From: Priestia megaterium
GTDB lineage: Bacteria > Bacillota > Bacilli > Bacillales > Bacillaceae_H
Length of the DNA stretch: 64,000 bases
Assembly: GCF_023824195.1 (NCBI RefSeq)
Contig: NZ_CP085443.1
Coordinates: forward strand, 62,001-126,000
Direction: 5' to 3'
In this document: positions 16,202 through 25,451 of the stretch, in pieces
Layout: every line of letters begins with the position of its first letter
Position numbering within the stretch: position 1 is the first letter of the stretch
Translations under genes and position numbers: made by a program
Notes under the pieces: generated by a model
Told to the model about the DNA's origin: nothing
Seen by the model: the letters and a program-made list of their open reading frames with translations, nothing else
Database searches by the model: none

Positions 16202-16426
16202 ATGAAAATCATAGGTATTAGTCTTTTAATGATGGGATGCTTAATGGGCTTTTCTTTAGGCATTGACATTTTTCAAGGGTTTGATGTTTCTCAGGCATTG
16301 TACAACGCCGTGAGTCCTTTTCGGGTGATGGAGGTTGCCGAATTATTTGTACTCTTTTTTCTTCTTTTTCTTTTTTTTGCTGAATCTTTATATCTTTTTA
16401 TAAAAAAGAAAAATCAAAGCAAGTAA
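16202..16426 (+). CDS. Small two-helix membrane protein, candidate germination D subunit (74 aa)
   Basis: Two hydrophobic segments (about residues 4-22 and 43-67) separated by a polar loop, with a Lys-rich C-terminus. Small two-helix proteins encoded next to gerA-type operons are known as D genes and tune germination. This gene is divergent from gerA with about 120 nt between. ATG chosen because GGAG sits 10 nt upstream; the GTG nine nt earlier overlaps that site. The link rests on size, topology and position only. Confidence 0.5.
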   Translation: MKIIGISLLMMGCLMGFSLGIDIFQGFDVSQALYNAVSPFRVMEVAELFVLFFLLFLFFAESLYLFIKKKNQSK

Positions 16427-16515
16427 CCATATACTCAGCAATCATTATTTTTAAAAATAGGAAATGGACATAATGGTAATTTAGATCAGGTTATTCGTTT
16501 CAATCGGTACTTTTA

Positions 16516-17292
16516 TTAATCAAGTTCCACATAGTATAATTCATTGTCTATATTTGTTAGTTGGTTTTTTATCCATTCCTTCACGTTGTTCATTCTGGAA
16601 TCAAACGCCATTTGAAAGAGACCAGTTAACTGAAAATCGGTGAAATCACTTCCTTTTAATTTGAGGAAAGCCTCCTCATAAGAAGAGAAATGAAGCTGTT
16701 TGAATAAAAAATTGTTCATAGCCTCTCGAATATATTCTTCATTTTTCCAACAATTCATAGGAACATGAGCAAATTGCCAAGGCCTAAAGACACCAGGATA
16801 AATTGCTTCAACTATTTGAAAAGGAGAGTAGCCTAAAAGGGTAAAGGGTCCGCCTAGACCATGTTGTTTAAAAAAATGGAAATTAACCTTAAAAGGGATT
16901 TCTTCCATAGGGAGTCTCAATTTTTCCTCTATTACATATTTTACTGCTTCAATAGCTCGCCTTTTCCCTTCTTCTCCGTTCCAATATTTATCAGGAGTTT
17001 GTTGGAATTGCCAAGGTTTAAATTTTCCTGGATAGGCATTATCAATAACTTCATAATAATTCCATCCATATAGCATAGCAGGGGGTCTGAGACGATGAGA
17101 CCATAATGTATTGGCGCCTACTTGAAAAGGGATTTCATCGATGGGGATCGATAAGTGTTGCTCAAGTAAATAACATGTCATATAGCGCATATATTTTTTT
17201 CCTTCCTTACCTACAAAGAAATAATTAGGAAATCGTTTTCGTCTCTTGTCTAGAACATCTTGATAAACTTCAATGACTTGTTCTCTATTCAC
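16516..17292 (-). CDS. DUF4046-like repeat protein (258 aa)
   Basis: Soluble protein with two internal repeats of roughly 80 residues, each with a PxxEIPF segment, a Gly-Trp/Tyr motif, then AYPGKFKPWQFQQTP or IYPGVFRPWQFAHVP. The repeats look like DNA-associated or homing-type repeats and resemble the uncharacterised DUF4046 family of Bacillaceae. Start ATG with AAAGGGG upstream. Single gene. Function unknown. Confidence 0.55.
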   Translation of the reverse strand: MNREQVIEVYQDVLDKRRKRFPNYFFVGKEGKKYMRYMTCYLLEQHLSIPIDEIPFQVGANTLWSHRLRPPAMLYGWNYYEVIDNAYPGKFKPWQFQQTPDKYWNGEEGKRRAIEAVKYVIEEKLRLPMEEIPFKVNFHFFKQHGLGGPFTLLGYSPFQIVEAIYPGVFRPWQFAHVPMNCWKNEEYIREAMNNFLFKQLHFSSYEEAFLKLKGSDFTDFQLTGLFQMAFDSRMNNVKEWIKNQLTNIDNELYYVELD

Positions 17293-17397
17293 TATCGAAA
17301 GCCCCTTTTAAGAAATTATATTTTTTATTATTATGTATAATAATGGAATTTATATACAAAAAGGGCTAAATCTCTATAAAATACATATTAAAAAGAC

Positions 17398-17432
17398 AAG
17401 AAAAGCTACTGATTCTTTATCAGTAGCTTTCC
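17398..17432. terminator. Terminator-like hairpin
   Basis: AAAAGCTACTGAT / ATCAGTAGCTTT with a short loop. Upstream of the DUF4046-like gene start, so it probably belongs to a lost gene. Confidence 0.5.
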
Positions 17433-17749
17433 GTGATATATGTTGTCAACTCGCAACAATGAGGATTTTCAAATGGACGCTTCATAGCATCTTAAGTAGT
17501 TTCCTCCACTTATCGAGTGTTATTCTTCATGAAGGAAATATTCCTTCTAACTAAAAGAATTTCTGCCTTTATATAGAAAATAACCTTAAGGTTTGATTAA
17601 AAATATGGATAGTGACTTCTAGAGAACTTATTTATAAAAGTAATGGGCTACAAATTTCTTCAGGTATTCTTCTAAGTTATAGTAAGCAGTTAGACCTCAG
17701 CCTTTTGCTTTTGCACTATAAAAATTCAACTAGACGGTCAGGCCTTCGG

Positions 17750-18073
17750 GACTGGCCCCCTTTGTTACCTCGCCTAATTTCCGCACGGTCATTTTTTCTA
17801 CTGTTTTCGTTTTTCCTGCAGACGTTATAGGTCGCGCACTTCCCAGCGTAAAAATCTTTTCGTTTTACACTTGTTGTAAGACTCTAAATGTGACAATTAG
17901 AGAGACAGTTTAGCAAATTTAACAACGGAAGAGTTAGAAGGGTTGATTGGCTTAGATAAAGTTGAGTCAATCCAAGCTTCTGCAGGAGATGAAACTGTTA
18001 TACGTGAAGAAGGCAATGTATTTGCTGACTGGTATCGAGAGGAATTAATTTGTATAATAAAAGAGAATCAGTA
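17750..18073. pseudogene. Phage-like gene scraps
   Basis: On the plus strand a frame without start codon ends at 18073 after about 55 residues (LTTEELEGLIGLDKV ... DWYREELI). On the minus strand, near 17750-17850, a more G+C-rich frame (KMTVRKLGEVTKGASPEG) is cut off. Both read like phage structural or packaging scraps, but no family is certain. Confidence 0.35.
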
Positions 18074-18106
18074 GCAATATTATAGCGACCGAGGAGGTGA
18101 GCGAAT

Positions 18107-18427
18107 ATGAGTCTACGAGAAGAACTACTGGCGCAGGAATATGACGAAAGAACAAAGCCGCGAGGATTCGTATACTTCACAGACGCTGACGGCCAAGTTG
18201 TCGCTAAGACTTGCCGTAAATGCCGCGAATTAAAACACGCAAAGAACTATCATTATAAAAGCGATGGATTCGGTCAACTTGGGCCATACTGCAGAGTTTG
18301 CGTTTCTGATCGCGACCGAGATTATTACGTTAAAAATAGAGAGCGAGTAAAACGAGTTAAAAACGCTTATTACCATAGAAAAAGGTCCGAGCAACTTTCT
18401 CTTAATTTATTCAGGGATAGCGAGTAG
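18107..18427 (+). CDS. Phage-type zinc-binding protein (106 aa)
   Basis: Four cysteines in two pairs (CRKC near residues 37-40 and CRVC near 62-65) would bind zinc, between a conserved Lys/His stretch and a very basic C-terminal half. The arrangement recalls small phage proteins related to endonuclease VII/HNH zinc ribbons, but the catalytic part is not evident. Excellent ribosome site (GAGGAGGTGA). Codon choice (GCG, CGC, GAC, GCC) is richer in G+C than nearby genes, which fits transfer from a phage. A terminator follows. Confidence 0.55.
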   Translation: MSLREELLAQEYDERTKPRGFVYFTDADGQVVAKTCRKCRELKHAKNYHYKSDGFGQLGPYCRVCVSDRDRDYYVKNRERVKRVKNAYYHRKRSEQLSLNLFRDSE

Positions 18428-18433
18428 TATCAC

Positions 18434-18458
18434 GGCGGCCAATAAGGTCGCTTTTTTG
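18434..18458 (+). terminator. Terminator after the zinc-binding protein
   Basis: GCGGCC / GGTCGC stem and T6. Confidence 0.7.
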
Positions 18459-18508
18459 TTTACATACTGATAAGTCTCCTTGTTGATCACGCCTAAAATC
18501 GCCTAGCG

Positions 18509-19026
18509 TTACCATTAACATTGTCAACTTCCGTTACTTATCTCATATCCATGATTATCATTCGACCTTTCAGTTATATGAAAGAGAACAAAAAGTACTC
18601 TTAACAGATATGCTCGAAATCCATTTCATGGAGCTACCTAAGTTATTGATTAAGTGGCGTAACAAAGAGGTTGACCCTCGAGAGGATCAACTCGTACTAT
18701 GGTTATTATTACTTGAAGCATCCGAAGATGAAAAAATCACTCATGTATTGGAGGAGATTGTGATGCAAGAAGATCAAGTATTAAAAAAAGCAATGGATGA
18801 ATGGGAACGTGTAAGTCAGGATCCTGAAGTCATACTAGCATATGAAGCTCGACGGAAAGCTTTGTTAGATGAAAAATCCGCGTTAAGAAGAGCAGAAAAC
18901 CAAGGAGAGACAAAAGCTCTGAGAACAGTGGTATTGAGTATGACTGAAAAAGGAATGAATCCTACTGAAATAGCAGGATTAACAGGAATTCCAGAAGAGA
19001 TAATTAAGAAGCTACTTCAGCAGTAA
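18509..19026 (+). pseudogene. 5'-truncated Rpn-family nuclease/transposase
   Basis: Encodes the last 170 or so residues of a protein very close to the intact copy at 30286-31188: the two match from VNFRYLSHI to nearly the C-terminus and then diverge (NQGETKALR against SLGKIEGEK). DNA similarity begins at about 18509 within TACCATTAA, leaving no start codon and no N-terminal nuclease core. An internal ATG could give about 138 residues but lacks a ribosome site. Confidence 0.75.
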
Positions 19027-19125
19027 TCAGTTTAATAATCCATTATGATGCTTAAGCAGTGTAATTAATACACTGCTTAAAGTGCATTCTGTAGAACTGT
19101 ATCCTAAACGTAAATATAGTTAGGT

Positions 19126-19365
19126 ATGCCAGTTCTAACTTTATTAGGAATGGGATCTGTTTTAAAAGAAACTATTGATAATAAAATCTTCGCCAAAGTT
19201 ATTGATTTTCTACCTAGTGAACAATTTAATCAAATTGCTATGAATATAAGCAAGAGTAATAATTCTGGTAATATAGGTAAAAGCTTATTAATCCTAATTG
19301 TTTGGGTAATCATATCACTTGTTGTTACGGTTATCACATATAATAGACGTAGATTTGATAAGTAA
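19126..19365 (+). pseudogene. C-terminal fragment of an ABC-2-type permease
   Basis: Ends with one membrane helix (SLLILIVWVIISLVVTVITY) followed by NRRRFDK, the usual C-terminus of ABC-2 permeases of peptide or antibiotic exporters. Only about 79 residues are left, there is no ribosome site, and no ATPase gene is near. A start at 19126 is therefore formal only. Confidence 0.5.
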
Positions 19366-19660
19366 ATATATATCTAGAGAAGCTCTGCAGAAAAGGACAT
19401 TAAAGCATTTTTATTACACACATTGTTTCTTGTACTAAATGTAGATTTAAATAGTATACAAACCTAAAATTTTTGAAGTTGTATGTATATGAATCTATAA
19501 ATCTGGCCAGACTATTAATGTATTCCCCCTATTCCAATAAATTTGAAAATCCTTTGCATATATCAGCAAAGGATTATTTTTTTGAAATCTTCCTTTTATT
19601 GGTTGTTAATCTAGATAAAAGGGAATTAAGTATATTAATAGCACACAAAGGAGATATGCA

Positions 19661-19831
19661 TTGGTGATAAATTACGGGTACTATACTGGATCCCTGTTCG
19701 TAAGGGAATTAGAACGTTTAAAAGAAGAATATATTCAACTTGATCTTGACGATATGAAAGTAATAATTAAAGAAGATATTTTACTTTTAGAAAAAGCAAT
19801 GGATATGTTGTATAGGAATAAAGTGTATTAA
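19661..19831 (+). CDS. Small hypothetical protein (56 aa)
   Basis: TTG (or the adjacent GTG) start with AAAGGAG 7-10 nt upstream. The product is acidic and helical (ELERLKEEYIQLDLDDMKVIIKEDILLLEKAMDMLYR), without Cys or membrane part. No family recognised. A copy of the dispersed terminator-cassette repeat starts 4 nt after its stop codon. Confidence 0.45.
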   Translation: MVINYGYYTGSLFVRELERLKEEYIQLDLDDMKVIIKEDILLLEKAMDMLYRNKVY

Positions 19832-19834
19832 ATT

Positions 19835-19990
19835 GAGCAAACTACCCAAGACGCCGTGAGGTATCTACCACTAAAACCATATTCGTATTCCCAACAAAAC
19901 AACCTACTGTACAGGAGCAGTAGGTTGTTTTGTTTTATAAATGTATATAGCCATATATCCCTAGTTGCCATAAAACCAATTATCGGAAAT
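19835..19990 (+). repeat. Dispersed terminator-cassette repeat, copy 2
   Basis: Box A (GAGCAAACTACCCAAGACGC), the hairpin AAACAACCTACTG / CAGTAGGTTGTTT with T-tail, then a box B variant (CCTAGTTGCCATAAAACC). Confidence 0.6.
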
Positions 19991-19998
19991 CCCATGCT

Positions 19999-20033
19999 AA
20001 AAAGCCCTATTTCTACTATGATAAGGGCTTTTT
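19999..20033. terminator. Terminator-like hairpin
   Basis: AAAAAGCCCT / AGGGCTTTTT around a 14-nt loop. Confidence 0.6.
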
Positions 20034-20437
20034 ATTTGTAAACTTATAACGTTATGAACAGGAAAGGAATTACGTCATTTTGAACGAAACCATACTAAGC
20101 TATAACTATTTACAATTAAGATCAAAGACATTTTGAATAGAGGAAAAAATTTTTACTAACTTTTTAAAAATAGGACTATGTGAAATATCCTTTTTTTATT
20201 ATAATCTATCTGTATGATGTTACTATGCAATCTTCTCAATTGATCGATGTAATAAAAATCATTTTTAAACCTTTGTTTTTATGGTTACATCCGAGCTAAA
20301 TAAAATACAAACTGAAGGAGAGTAAACAGCCCTTGGTATTTGCAATTATTTATGAATTTTTATCTTCTCTACTAATCAAACCTGAATCAAAAATTAAAAA
20401 ACGCGTTAGGTAGACTAACAATTCATATAGGAAAGAT
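20034..20437. other. Non-coding stretch before the kimA terminator
   Basis: Only a weak 26-codon frame (TTG at 20333, after GAAGGAG) is seen; I do not call it a gene. Confidence 0.4.
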
Positions 20438-20472
20438 AAAGCCCATTGACTTATTAAGTAAATGGGCTTTTT
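20438..20472 (-). terminator. Terminator of kimA
   Basis: AAAGCCCATT / AATGGGCTTT, just past the kimA stop; A/T tails on both sides. Confidence 0.8.
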
Positions 20473-20479
20473 ATTCACT

Positions 20480-22309
20480 CTATTTTTTAAATTTATAAGG
20501 CAATGTGGTTACAATGACATTTTTCCGATAAAGAAGGTGAGCCCTTAGTAATAAGCTTGATTGGTTATGCAACGCGTTATGCCAGCTTTTTCTTGTGATA
20601 AATTGTGGAATTAAAACAGTGACAGCCATATGGCTATCATCAGCTCGCTCTTCTACACGATCAATAAAGCGTAAAAGAGGTCCGACTAAGCTTCGATATT
20701 GTGAGTAGAATGTAACTAAGCGTATATTAGGATATCGTTCGTTCCATATCTCTTCCATTCTCTTTTCACTTTCACGGTCAAATGCCACATGGACCGCAAT
20801 AACTGTGTCTCCAATAATTTTTGCATAGTTGATTGAATTCTCGACAGCCCTTGTTAAGCCTGCAACTGGTATAATGACTACATTTCCTTCTAATGCTAAT
20901 GCTTCTTTATCTCCTGGCTTGATACGAAGTTGCTTTCCCACCTCTACATAATGGTTCTTAATACGGTGGAACAGATAGACGATAAGAGGTAAGAAGATTA
21001 AAACAGCCCATACTTGTGAGAATTTTGTTGTAAAGAAAATAATCAGTACTGTGAAACTAATAAAAGCTCCTATAAAATTGGTCACTAACTTTCCCTGCCA
21101 GCCAGCTGGCTTTTCTTTTACCCATTTTACAATCATACCTGTTTGAGATAGCGTAAATGGAATGAATACTCCAACGGCATATAAAGGAATTAACCGTTCT
21201 GTATTGCCTTGAAACGCTATGATGAGTGCAATAGAGGCAATTCCAAGGGTCACAATTCCATTTGAATAGCCTAAACGATCACCACGTATCGTAAACATAC
21301 GAGGGATATACTTATCTACAGCTAAATTAACAGCTAGTAAAGGAAAGGCTGAAAAGCCTGTATTAGCAGCCAACACTAAAATTAAAGCTGTGGTACCTTG
21401 AACAAAATAATAGAAACCATTACGTCCCAACACTTGGGAAGCGAGTTGCGAAACAACCGTCTCCTCTGCTTTAGGTGCAATTCCAAACCAATAAGCCAAG
21501 AACATGACACCTGAAAACAAAATAGCCAAAATAATGCCCATTGCAACAAGCGTACGTACAGCATTTCTTGCAGCCGGTTGTCTAAAGTTTGTTACAGCAT
21601 TTGAAATAGCTTCTACACCTGTAAGGGCTGAACACCCTGAAGAAAAAGCTCGTAGCAGTAAAAATAAGCTGATTCCCGGAACTGCAGTTCCAATAGCCGG
21701 ATGAACGTCAGGAGAGACCTGACCAGTGGCTACTTTCCATATGCCTACTCCTATTAAAAGAACCAATGCAAGAACAAATAAATAAACAGGATATGCTAAA
21801 GCAGAAGCTGATTCTGTTACCCCTCTCAAGTTTAAAATCATAATAAGGATAACTAATAAACAAGCAATAATGACCTTATAATCATGTAAAAGAGGAAAAG
21901 CCGACGTTAGTGCATCTGTTCCAGACGAAATACTTACAGATACGGTTAAGATATAGTCTACTAATAGAGATCCTCCAGCAATAAGCCCTGCATTCTCTCC
22001 AAGGTTATGTTTAGATACAACATAAGCGCCACCCCCTTCTGGATAGGCATAAATAATTTGTCGGTAAGAAAGGATAAGGGCTGTTAAAAGAATAAGTACA
22101 CCAATACCGATAGGTATTGAATACCAAAATGCGATCATTCCAATGGTAGCAAGTACGATTAAAACCTGCTCTGGGCCATATGCCACGGACGAAAGTGCAT
22201 CGGATGAAAGAATAGCTAAGGCCTTGATCTTATTTAACTTTTGTTCACCTAGCTCTTTTGATTTAAGTGGCCTCCCAATTAATAAACGTTTTATGGATGA
22301 ATAGCTCAT
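20480..22309 (-). CDS. kimA: KimA-type potassium importer (609 aa)
   Basis: High-affinity proton-coupled K+ importer of the APC superfamily. It matches B. subtilis KimA (formerly YdaO) along its whole length: KALAILSSDALSSVAYG at the first helix, YRQIIYAYPEGGGAYVVSK, about twelve membrane segments up to residue 440, then a cytosolic domain that binds c-di-AMP in the known protein (NVVIIPVAGLTR, HVAFDRESEKR, HNQSSLLLR). Normal length, start with GGAGGAG upstream. A c-di-AMP riboswitch and terminator precede it. Finding it on a probable plasmid is unusual; a chromosomal paralogue is likely. Confidence 0.92.
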   Translation of the reverse strand: MSYSSIKRLLIGRPLKSKELGEQKLNKIKALAILSSDALSSVAYGPEQVLIVLATIGMIAFWYSIPIGIGVLILLTALILSYRQIIYAYPEGGGAYVVSKHNLGENAGLIAGGSLLVDYILTVSVSISSGTDALTSAFPLLHDYKVIIACLLVILIMILNLRGVTESASALAYPVYLFVLALVLLIGVGIWKVATGQVSPDVHPAIGTAVPGISLFLLLRAFSSGCSALTGVEAISNAVTNFRQPAARNAVRTLVAMGIILAILFSGVMFLAYWFGIAPKAEETVVSQLASQVLGRNGFYYFVQGTTALILVLAANTGFSAFPLLAVNLAVDKYIPRMFTIRGDRLGYSNGIVTLGIASIALIIAFQGNTERLIPLYAVGVFIPFTLSQTGMIVKWVKEKPAGWQGKLVTNFIGAFISFTVLIIFFTTKFSQVWAVLIFLPLIVYLFHRIKNHYVEVGKQLRIKPGDKEALALEGNVVIIPVAGLTRAVENSINYAKIIGDTVIAVHVAFDRESEKRMEEIWNERYPNIRLVTFYSQYRSLVGPLLRFIDRVEERADDSHMAVTVLIPQFITRKSWHNALHNQSSLLLRAHLLYRKNVIVTTLPYKFKK

Positions 22310-22375
22310 CTAAACTCCTCCTGCAACCTATGCCATTTACCTATATTAGTTTACTCTCATCATTCCCTATCTCAG

Positions 22376-22421
22376 AAAAAAAACACAAAAAAGAACACTA
22401 AGGTTCTGCTTAGTGTTCTTT
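22376..22421 (-). terminator. Riboswitch-controlled terminator ahead of kimA
   Basis: Stem AAAGAACACTAA / TTAGTGTTCTTT, followed on the minus strand by a U-rich tail. Lies between aptamer and start codon, so ligand binding can decide read-through. Confidence 0.85.
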
Positions 22422-22439
22422 CCAGGACAAATAAAAGCA

Positions 22440-22590
22440 AACCTTCTCTTCAAACGCTGATGAGGTTAGCTGTCGGGTTCGGGCCTTTAGAGTAGCCCTA
22501 TCTTCTTTTAGAAGGATTCACCCCAAGTGCAAGTGCACATAAAACTGGGTCCCCCACTCCCTAGTGGATTAAGCGATAAAAGGTATAAAA
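22440..22590 (-). promoter_or_regulatory. c-di-AMP (ydaO/yuaA) riboswitch
   Basis: On the minus strand the aptamer shows the conserved blocks in order: ATCGCTTAATCC, GGGAGTGGGGGACCCA, GGGGTGAATCC, AGGGCTACTCT, then CCCGAACCCGACAGCTAACC. In the known class, c-di-AMP turns off K+ importers when K+ is high, which fits kimA downstream. Confidence 0.9.
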
Positions 22591-22840
22591 ATAGCAAGGT
22601 CATATATGTATGTTAGGTACTATACGCCTGAATGCTATATTTGTAAAGAGAGATACCAATGAAATTTAATATTTCATATAATTTGTTTTTATACTATTTT
22701 TCTGTTATATATTGCGCGTTTTTTCACCCTAACATGCTCAACAATCAGCCCGTTTTCTAATAAGTGTTGCACTAAAAAGTCTTCTGTGCATTAGAAATCC
22801 TCGTTAGGGGAAAGTAAAAAAAGAAAGGAAGGTGAAGTAT

Positions 22841-23389
22841 GTGCCTGATCTTTTGCAAGCCTTGAAAAGTGTAGTTCAGTCTTTTGTTAAAGATGAGAAC
22901 AAAACGCCTCTTCACATTGGCGAGGCGATGGGATGTTGGATATTTTTAGCGTTAGTGGGTGAGACACAAGTACAGACTGAAGCAGGAATTAACAGTACAA
23001 CGGATCCCGAATTAAGAAAAGCTTTCCATGAAGCAGTTAAGATGTTCAAATCACAGAAAGAACGAATTATTGCCTTTATGTTATCAGAGGGAGTTCCTAT
23101 TCCACCCTTAAGTGAATCCAAGCCGCAGTCTAACCCAAGCGATGTTCCATTGGGGGTCAAGTTAACGGATGATGAACTTGCAAACAGTCTTAATATTAAA
23201 ATGGTTATTTTAATTACCTATTGTGCAAATGCAATCATTCAATCCGCACGCAATGATGTTACTTTGATATGGATGGAATATTTGCAGGAATATATGACGT
23301 TTGGAGCAACCCTAAAAGAACTTGTGAAAAGACGAGGATGGCTTAAAGTCCCTCCATACTATTATGCTCCGGGAGCACCGATAAAATGA
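22841..23389 (+). CDS. DUF3231 family protein (182 aa)
   Basis: Resembles one half of DUF3231 proteins, common in spore formers and related to ferritin-like and coat-associated proteins; the function is not established. Visible are the N-terminal block HIGEAMGCWIFLALVGE, a FMLSEGVPIPPLSESKP segment and the C-terminal WLKVPPYYYAPG ending. Most relatives have two such repeats (about 330 residues); this has one. GTG start chosen after AAGGTGA; an earlier GTG overlaps the site. Confidence 0.7.
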   Translation: MPDLLQALKSVVQSFVKDENKTPLHIGEAMGCWIFLALVGETQVQTEAGINSTTDPELRKAFHEAVKMFKSQKERIIAFMLSEGVPIPPLSESKPQSNPSDVPLGVKLTDDELANSLNIKMVILITYCANAIIQSARNDVTLIWMEYLQEYMTFGATLKELVKRRGWLKVPPYYYAPGAPIK

Positions 23390-23466
23390 GATAGTAAAAG
23401 AAATTCTTAAGAAAGAGTACCTTGATACTTCCTTAAATCTAGGAGGTCTTTCTTTGTTGGGGATAA

Positions 23467-23632
23467 GTTATTGATAACTTGAGCAAATTACACAAGACAC
23501 TATAATGTGTCAAATACATCTATTTAGAGCATTCACCAGAAGAACTATCTTACTCGTATAAGGTAGTTTTTTCTGTTTTCAGCCTGTATATAGTATGCAT
23601 GTTTAGTTAACATAATGAAAATTATCAGTGAT
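23467..23632 (+). repeat. Dispersed terminator-cassette repeat, copy 3
   Basis: Begins with AAGTTATTGATAACTT, then box A (GAGCAAATTACACAAGACAC), hairpin AACTATCTTAC / GTAAGGTAGTT with TTTTTTCTG, and box B (TTTAGTTAACATAATG). Confidence 0.6.
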
Positions 23633-23706
23633 CAACTACTCCTTAAAAGCTTTTTAGAATAGTTATGACCCCTTCGGGAACATTAATTTTTATGGAGGTG
23701 ATTGTA

Positions 23707-23892
23707 ATGACTAATAACCAACAATCAAACAAAACTTCTGCAGGAACAAACGCTGCAAAAGTAAAACACCAAAATGCTGCATCTGCATCTAACAAATTTG
23801 GAACAGAATTTGCTAGTGAAACGGATGTACAAGCAGTAAAGCAACAAAACGCTCAAGCAGAAGCTAAAAAAAATCAAAACTCGGGGCAATAA
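23707..23892 (+). CDS. sspE: Gamma-type small acid-soluble spore protein, single-repeat form (61 aa)
   Basis: Spore amino-acid store cleaved by the Gpr protease early in germination. The signature FGTEFASETDVQAV (residues 31-44), which holds the protease site, is followed by KQQNAQAEAKK; the protein is rich in Asn, Gln, Ala and Lys and has no Trp. Usual gamma-SASPs carry two such repeats and are 80-95 residues; here only one is present. Start ATG after GGAGGTGA. The repeat cassette follows the stop by 14 nt. Forespore control is expected, but no SigG promoter was identified. Confidence 0.85.
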   Translation: MTNNQQSNKTSAGTNAAKVKHQNAASASNKFGTEFASETDVQAVKQQNAQAEAKKNQNSGQ

Positions 23893-23906
23893 TAAAGAAA
23901 AATTTT

Positions 23907-24055
23907 GAGCAAACTGACACTTTGAGACAGCCGTGAGGGCTTCATAAGATACTTCTCCATTCCTTACGAGGACAGAAAAGCCACTGATTAGGTCCAGTGG
24001 TTTTTCTGTTTTTAAGCTGTATATGAAATACAGAGATAGTTTACATAATGTAGGT
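23907..24055 (+). repeat. Dispersed terminator-cassette repeat, copy 4
   Basis: Box A (GAGCAAACTGACACTTTGAG, diverged), hairpin AAAAGCCACTG / CAGTGGTTTTT, TCTGTTTTTAAGCTG, box B (AGTTTACATAATG). A further box A scrap with AAGACGCCGTGGAGC follows at about 24073. Confidence 0.6.
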
Positions 24056-24169
24056 TATAAGAAATCTGCATAAAGACGCCGTGGAGCATATACCACTATA
24101 AAACCGTATTCGTTATAAACGTTTATTTATCATAAAACACTTTATAGAAAGAGATAAGACAGTCTAGCA

Positions 24170-24442
24170 GATAGTCGGCTTTCAAACGTAATTCTAACTA
24201 ATAAAGACTATATTTTTAAAGGAATCTTTCATCAATACGTAGAATTAATAGCCAAGAATTCGTCTTTTATAAATAATGAGAAAAAAGTACAATTAACGGA
24301 TCTTTCTAAGAACTTCAATTTAGGTTATATTCAGATTGAAAAATTGTTATTTTTACATATTATATGGGCGAATCACTTGAAAATAATAAAAGAGTATAAA
24401 AAGCAGGAAAAGAAAGGAACTATACAAGGAAGTGACGTATAG
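24170..24442 (+). pseudogene. Reading-frame remnant of an unknown gene
   Basis: An open frame of about 88 codons (KDYIFKGIFHQYVELIAKN ... FLHIIWANHLKIIKEY) ends at 24442 but has no start codon or ribosome site. Composition is coding-like. Probably the 3' part of a lost gene. Confidence 0.3.
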
Positions 24443-24496
24443 GTTTCCTCAAAAAGTTTAATTCCGGCACACTACATTACAGGGGGAATTATCATA

Positions 24497-25096
24497 ATGT
24501 CAAAAGATTTTTATTCTGTTTTAAAAGAAAGACGCTCTTATTATGGAATCAATAAAGATGTACAAGTATCTGATGAAAGAATTAAAGAAATTGTAGAGTT
24601 TGCTGTAAAACACACTCCATCTGCATTTAACTCACAAACGGCACGTCTTGTCGTATTGACAGGCAAATCACATGATGAATTATGGAATATTACTACGGAT
24701 ACTTTGAGAAAAGTAGTGGGGGATAGAGATTTTACTGGAACTCAACAAAAAATGGATGCATTTAAGAGTGGTTACGGGACTGTATTATTCTTTGAAGATA
24801 AGGCAGGAGTAAAAAGTCTTCAAAAACAGTTTCCTTCTTATGCCGACAACTTCCCAATCTGGTCAAACCAAGCATCTGGTATGCATCAATTAGTAATATG
24901 GGCTGCGTTAGAATCAGAAGGTTTAGGAGCCTCACTGCAGCACTATAACCCACTTATTGATGAAGAAGTAAAAAAAGAGTGGAATATCCCTTCTAACTGG
25001 AAGTTAATTGCTCAAATGCCGTTTGGTAACCCAACTGCACAACCAGGCGAGAAAGAATTTCAGCCTGTTGAGAATCGTGTGAAATTCTACAGCTGA
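24497..25096 (+). CDS. Nitroreductase-family flavoprotein, HBN1 type (199 aa)
   Basis: FMN-dependent NAD(P)H oxidoreductase. ERRSYYGI at residues 11-18 binds the FMN phosphate; SAFNSQTARLV, ASGMHQLVIWAALESEGLGASLQHYNP and the IAQMPFGNP block follow the family order. The substrate is unknown; relatives reduce nitro compounds or quinones and some respond to fatty acids. ATG start with AGGGGGAA upstream. Single gene. Confidence 0.85.
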   Translation: MSKDFYSVLKERRSYYGINKDVQVSDERIKEIVEFAVKHTPSAFNSQTARLVVLTGKSHDELWNITTDTLRKVVGDRDFTGTQQKMDAFKSGYGTVLFFEDKAGVKSLQKQFPSYADNFPIWSNQASGMHQLVIWAALESEGLGASLQHYNPLIDEEVKKEWNIPSNWKLIAQMPFGNPTAQPGEKEFQPVENRVKFYS

Positions 25097-25451
25097 AATT
25101 GAAATGAAAAAATTTAAAAAATCCTAGCCGCAAGGATCAAATCTTTAGTTTTTTTATTTTAATTAGCCGAAGCAAAAAAATAGCTTTCAGCATATAAATG
25201 TTGAAAGCGAAAGATAGTCTGATACAAGTGATTGTCTATATTTTACCAAACGTATGTTCTGTCGTCAATTAATAGGAGTAAGGGACGATATCAGTATCAC
25301 TATCATTCAGCTGTATAACGGAAAGAATAATTTTGTAGAATTAATCAATATAATAATTTAAGTTTAAAATACCTTCATTCAGATAATATAATAAGTAAGC
25401 TAGATTTAATCATCATCTGGTTTATTTTCTATATTGTGGGAGGAAGTAAAA
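25097..25451. other. Spacer and likely long cold-shock leader
   Basis: Holds a hairpin (GCTTTCAGCAT / ATGTTGAAAGC, 25183-25209). The last 110 nt before the cold-shock gene are A/T-rich, consistent with a long structured 5' UTR, though no element was identified. Confidence 0.4.

Noticed and set aside
20333..20413. TTG-started 26-codon frame after GAAGGAG
   Set aside because: Spacing of 11 nt and weak start; no terminator or conservation visible.
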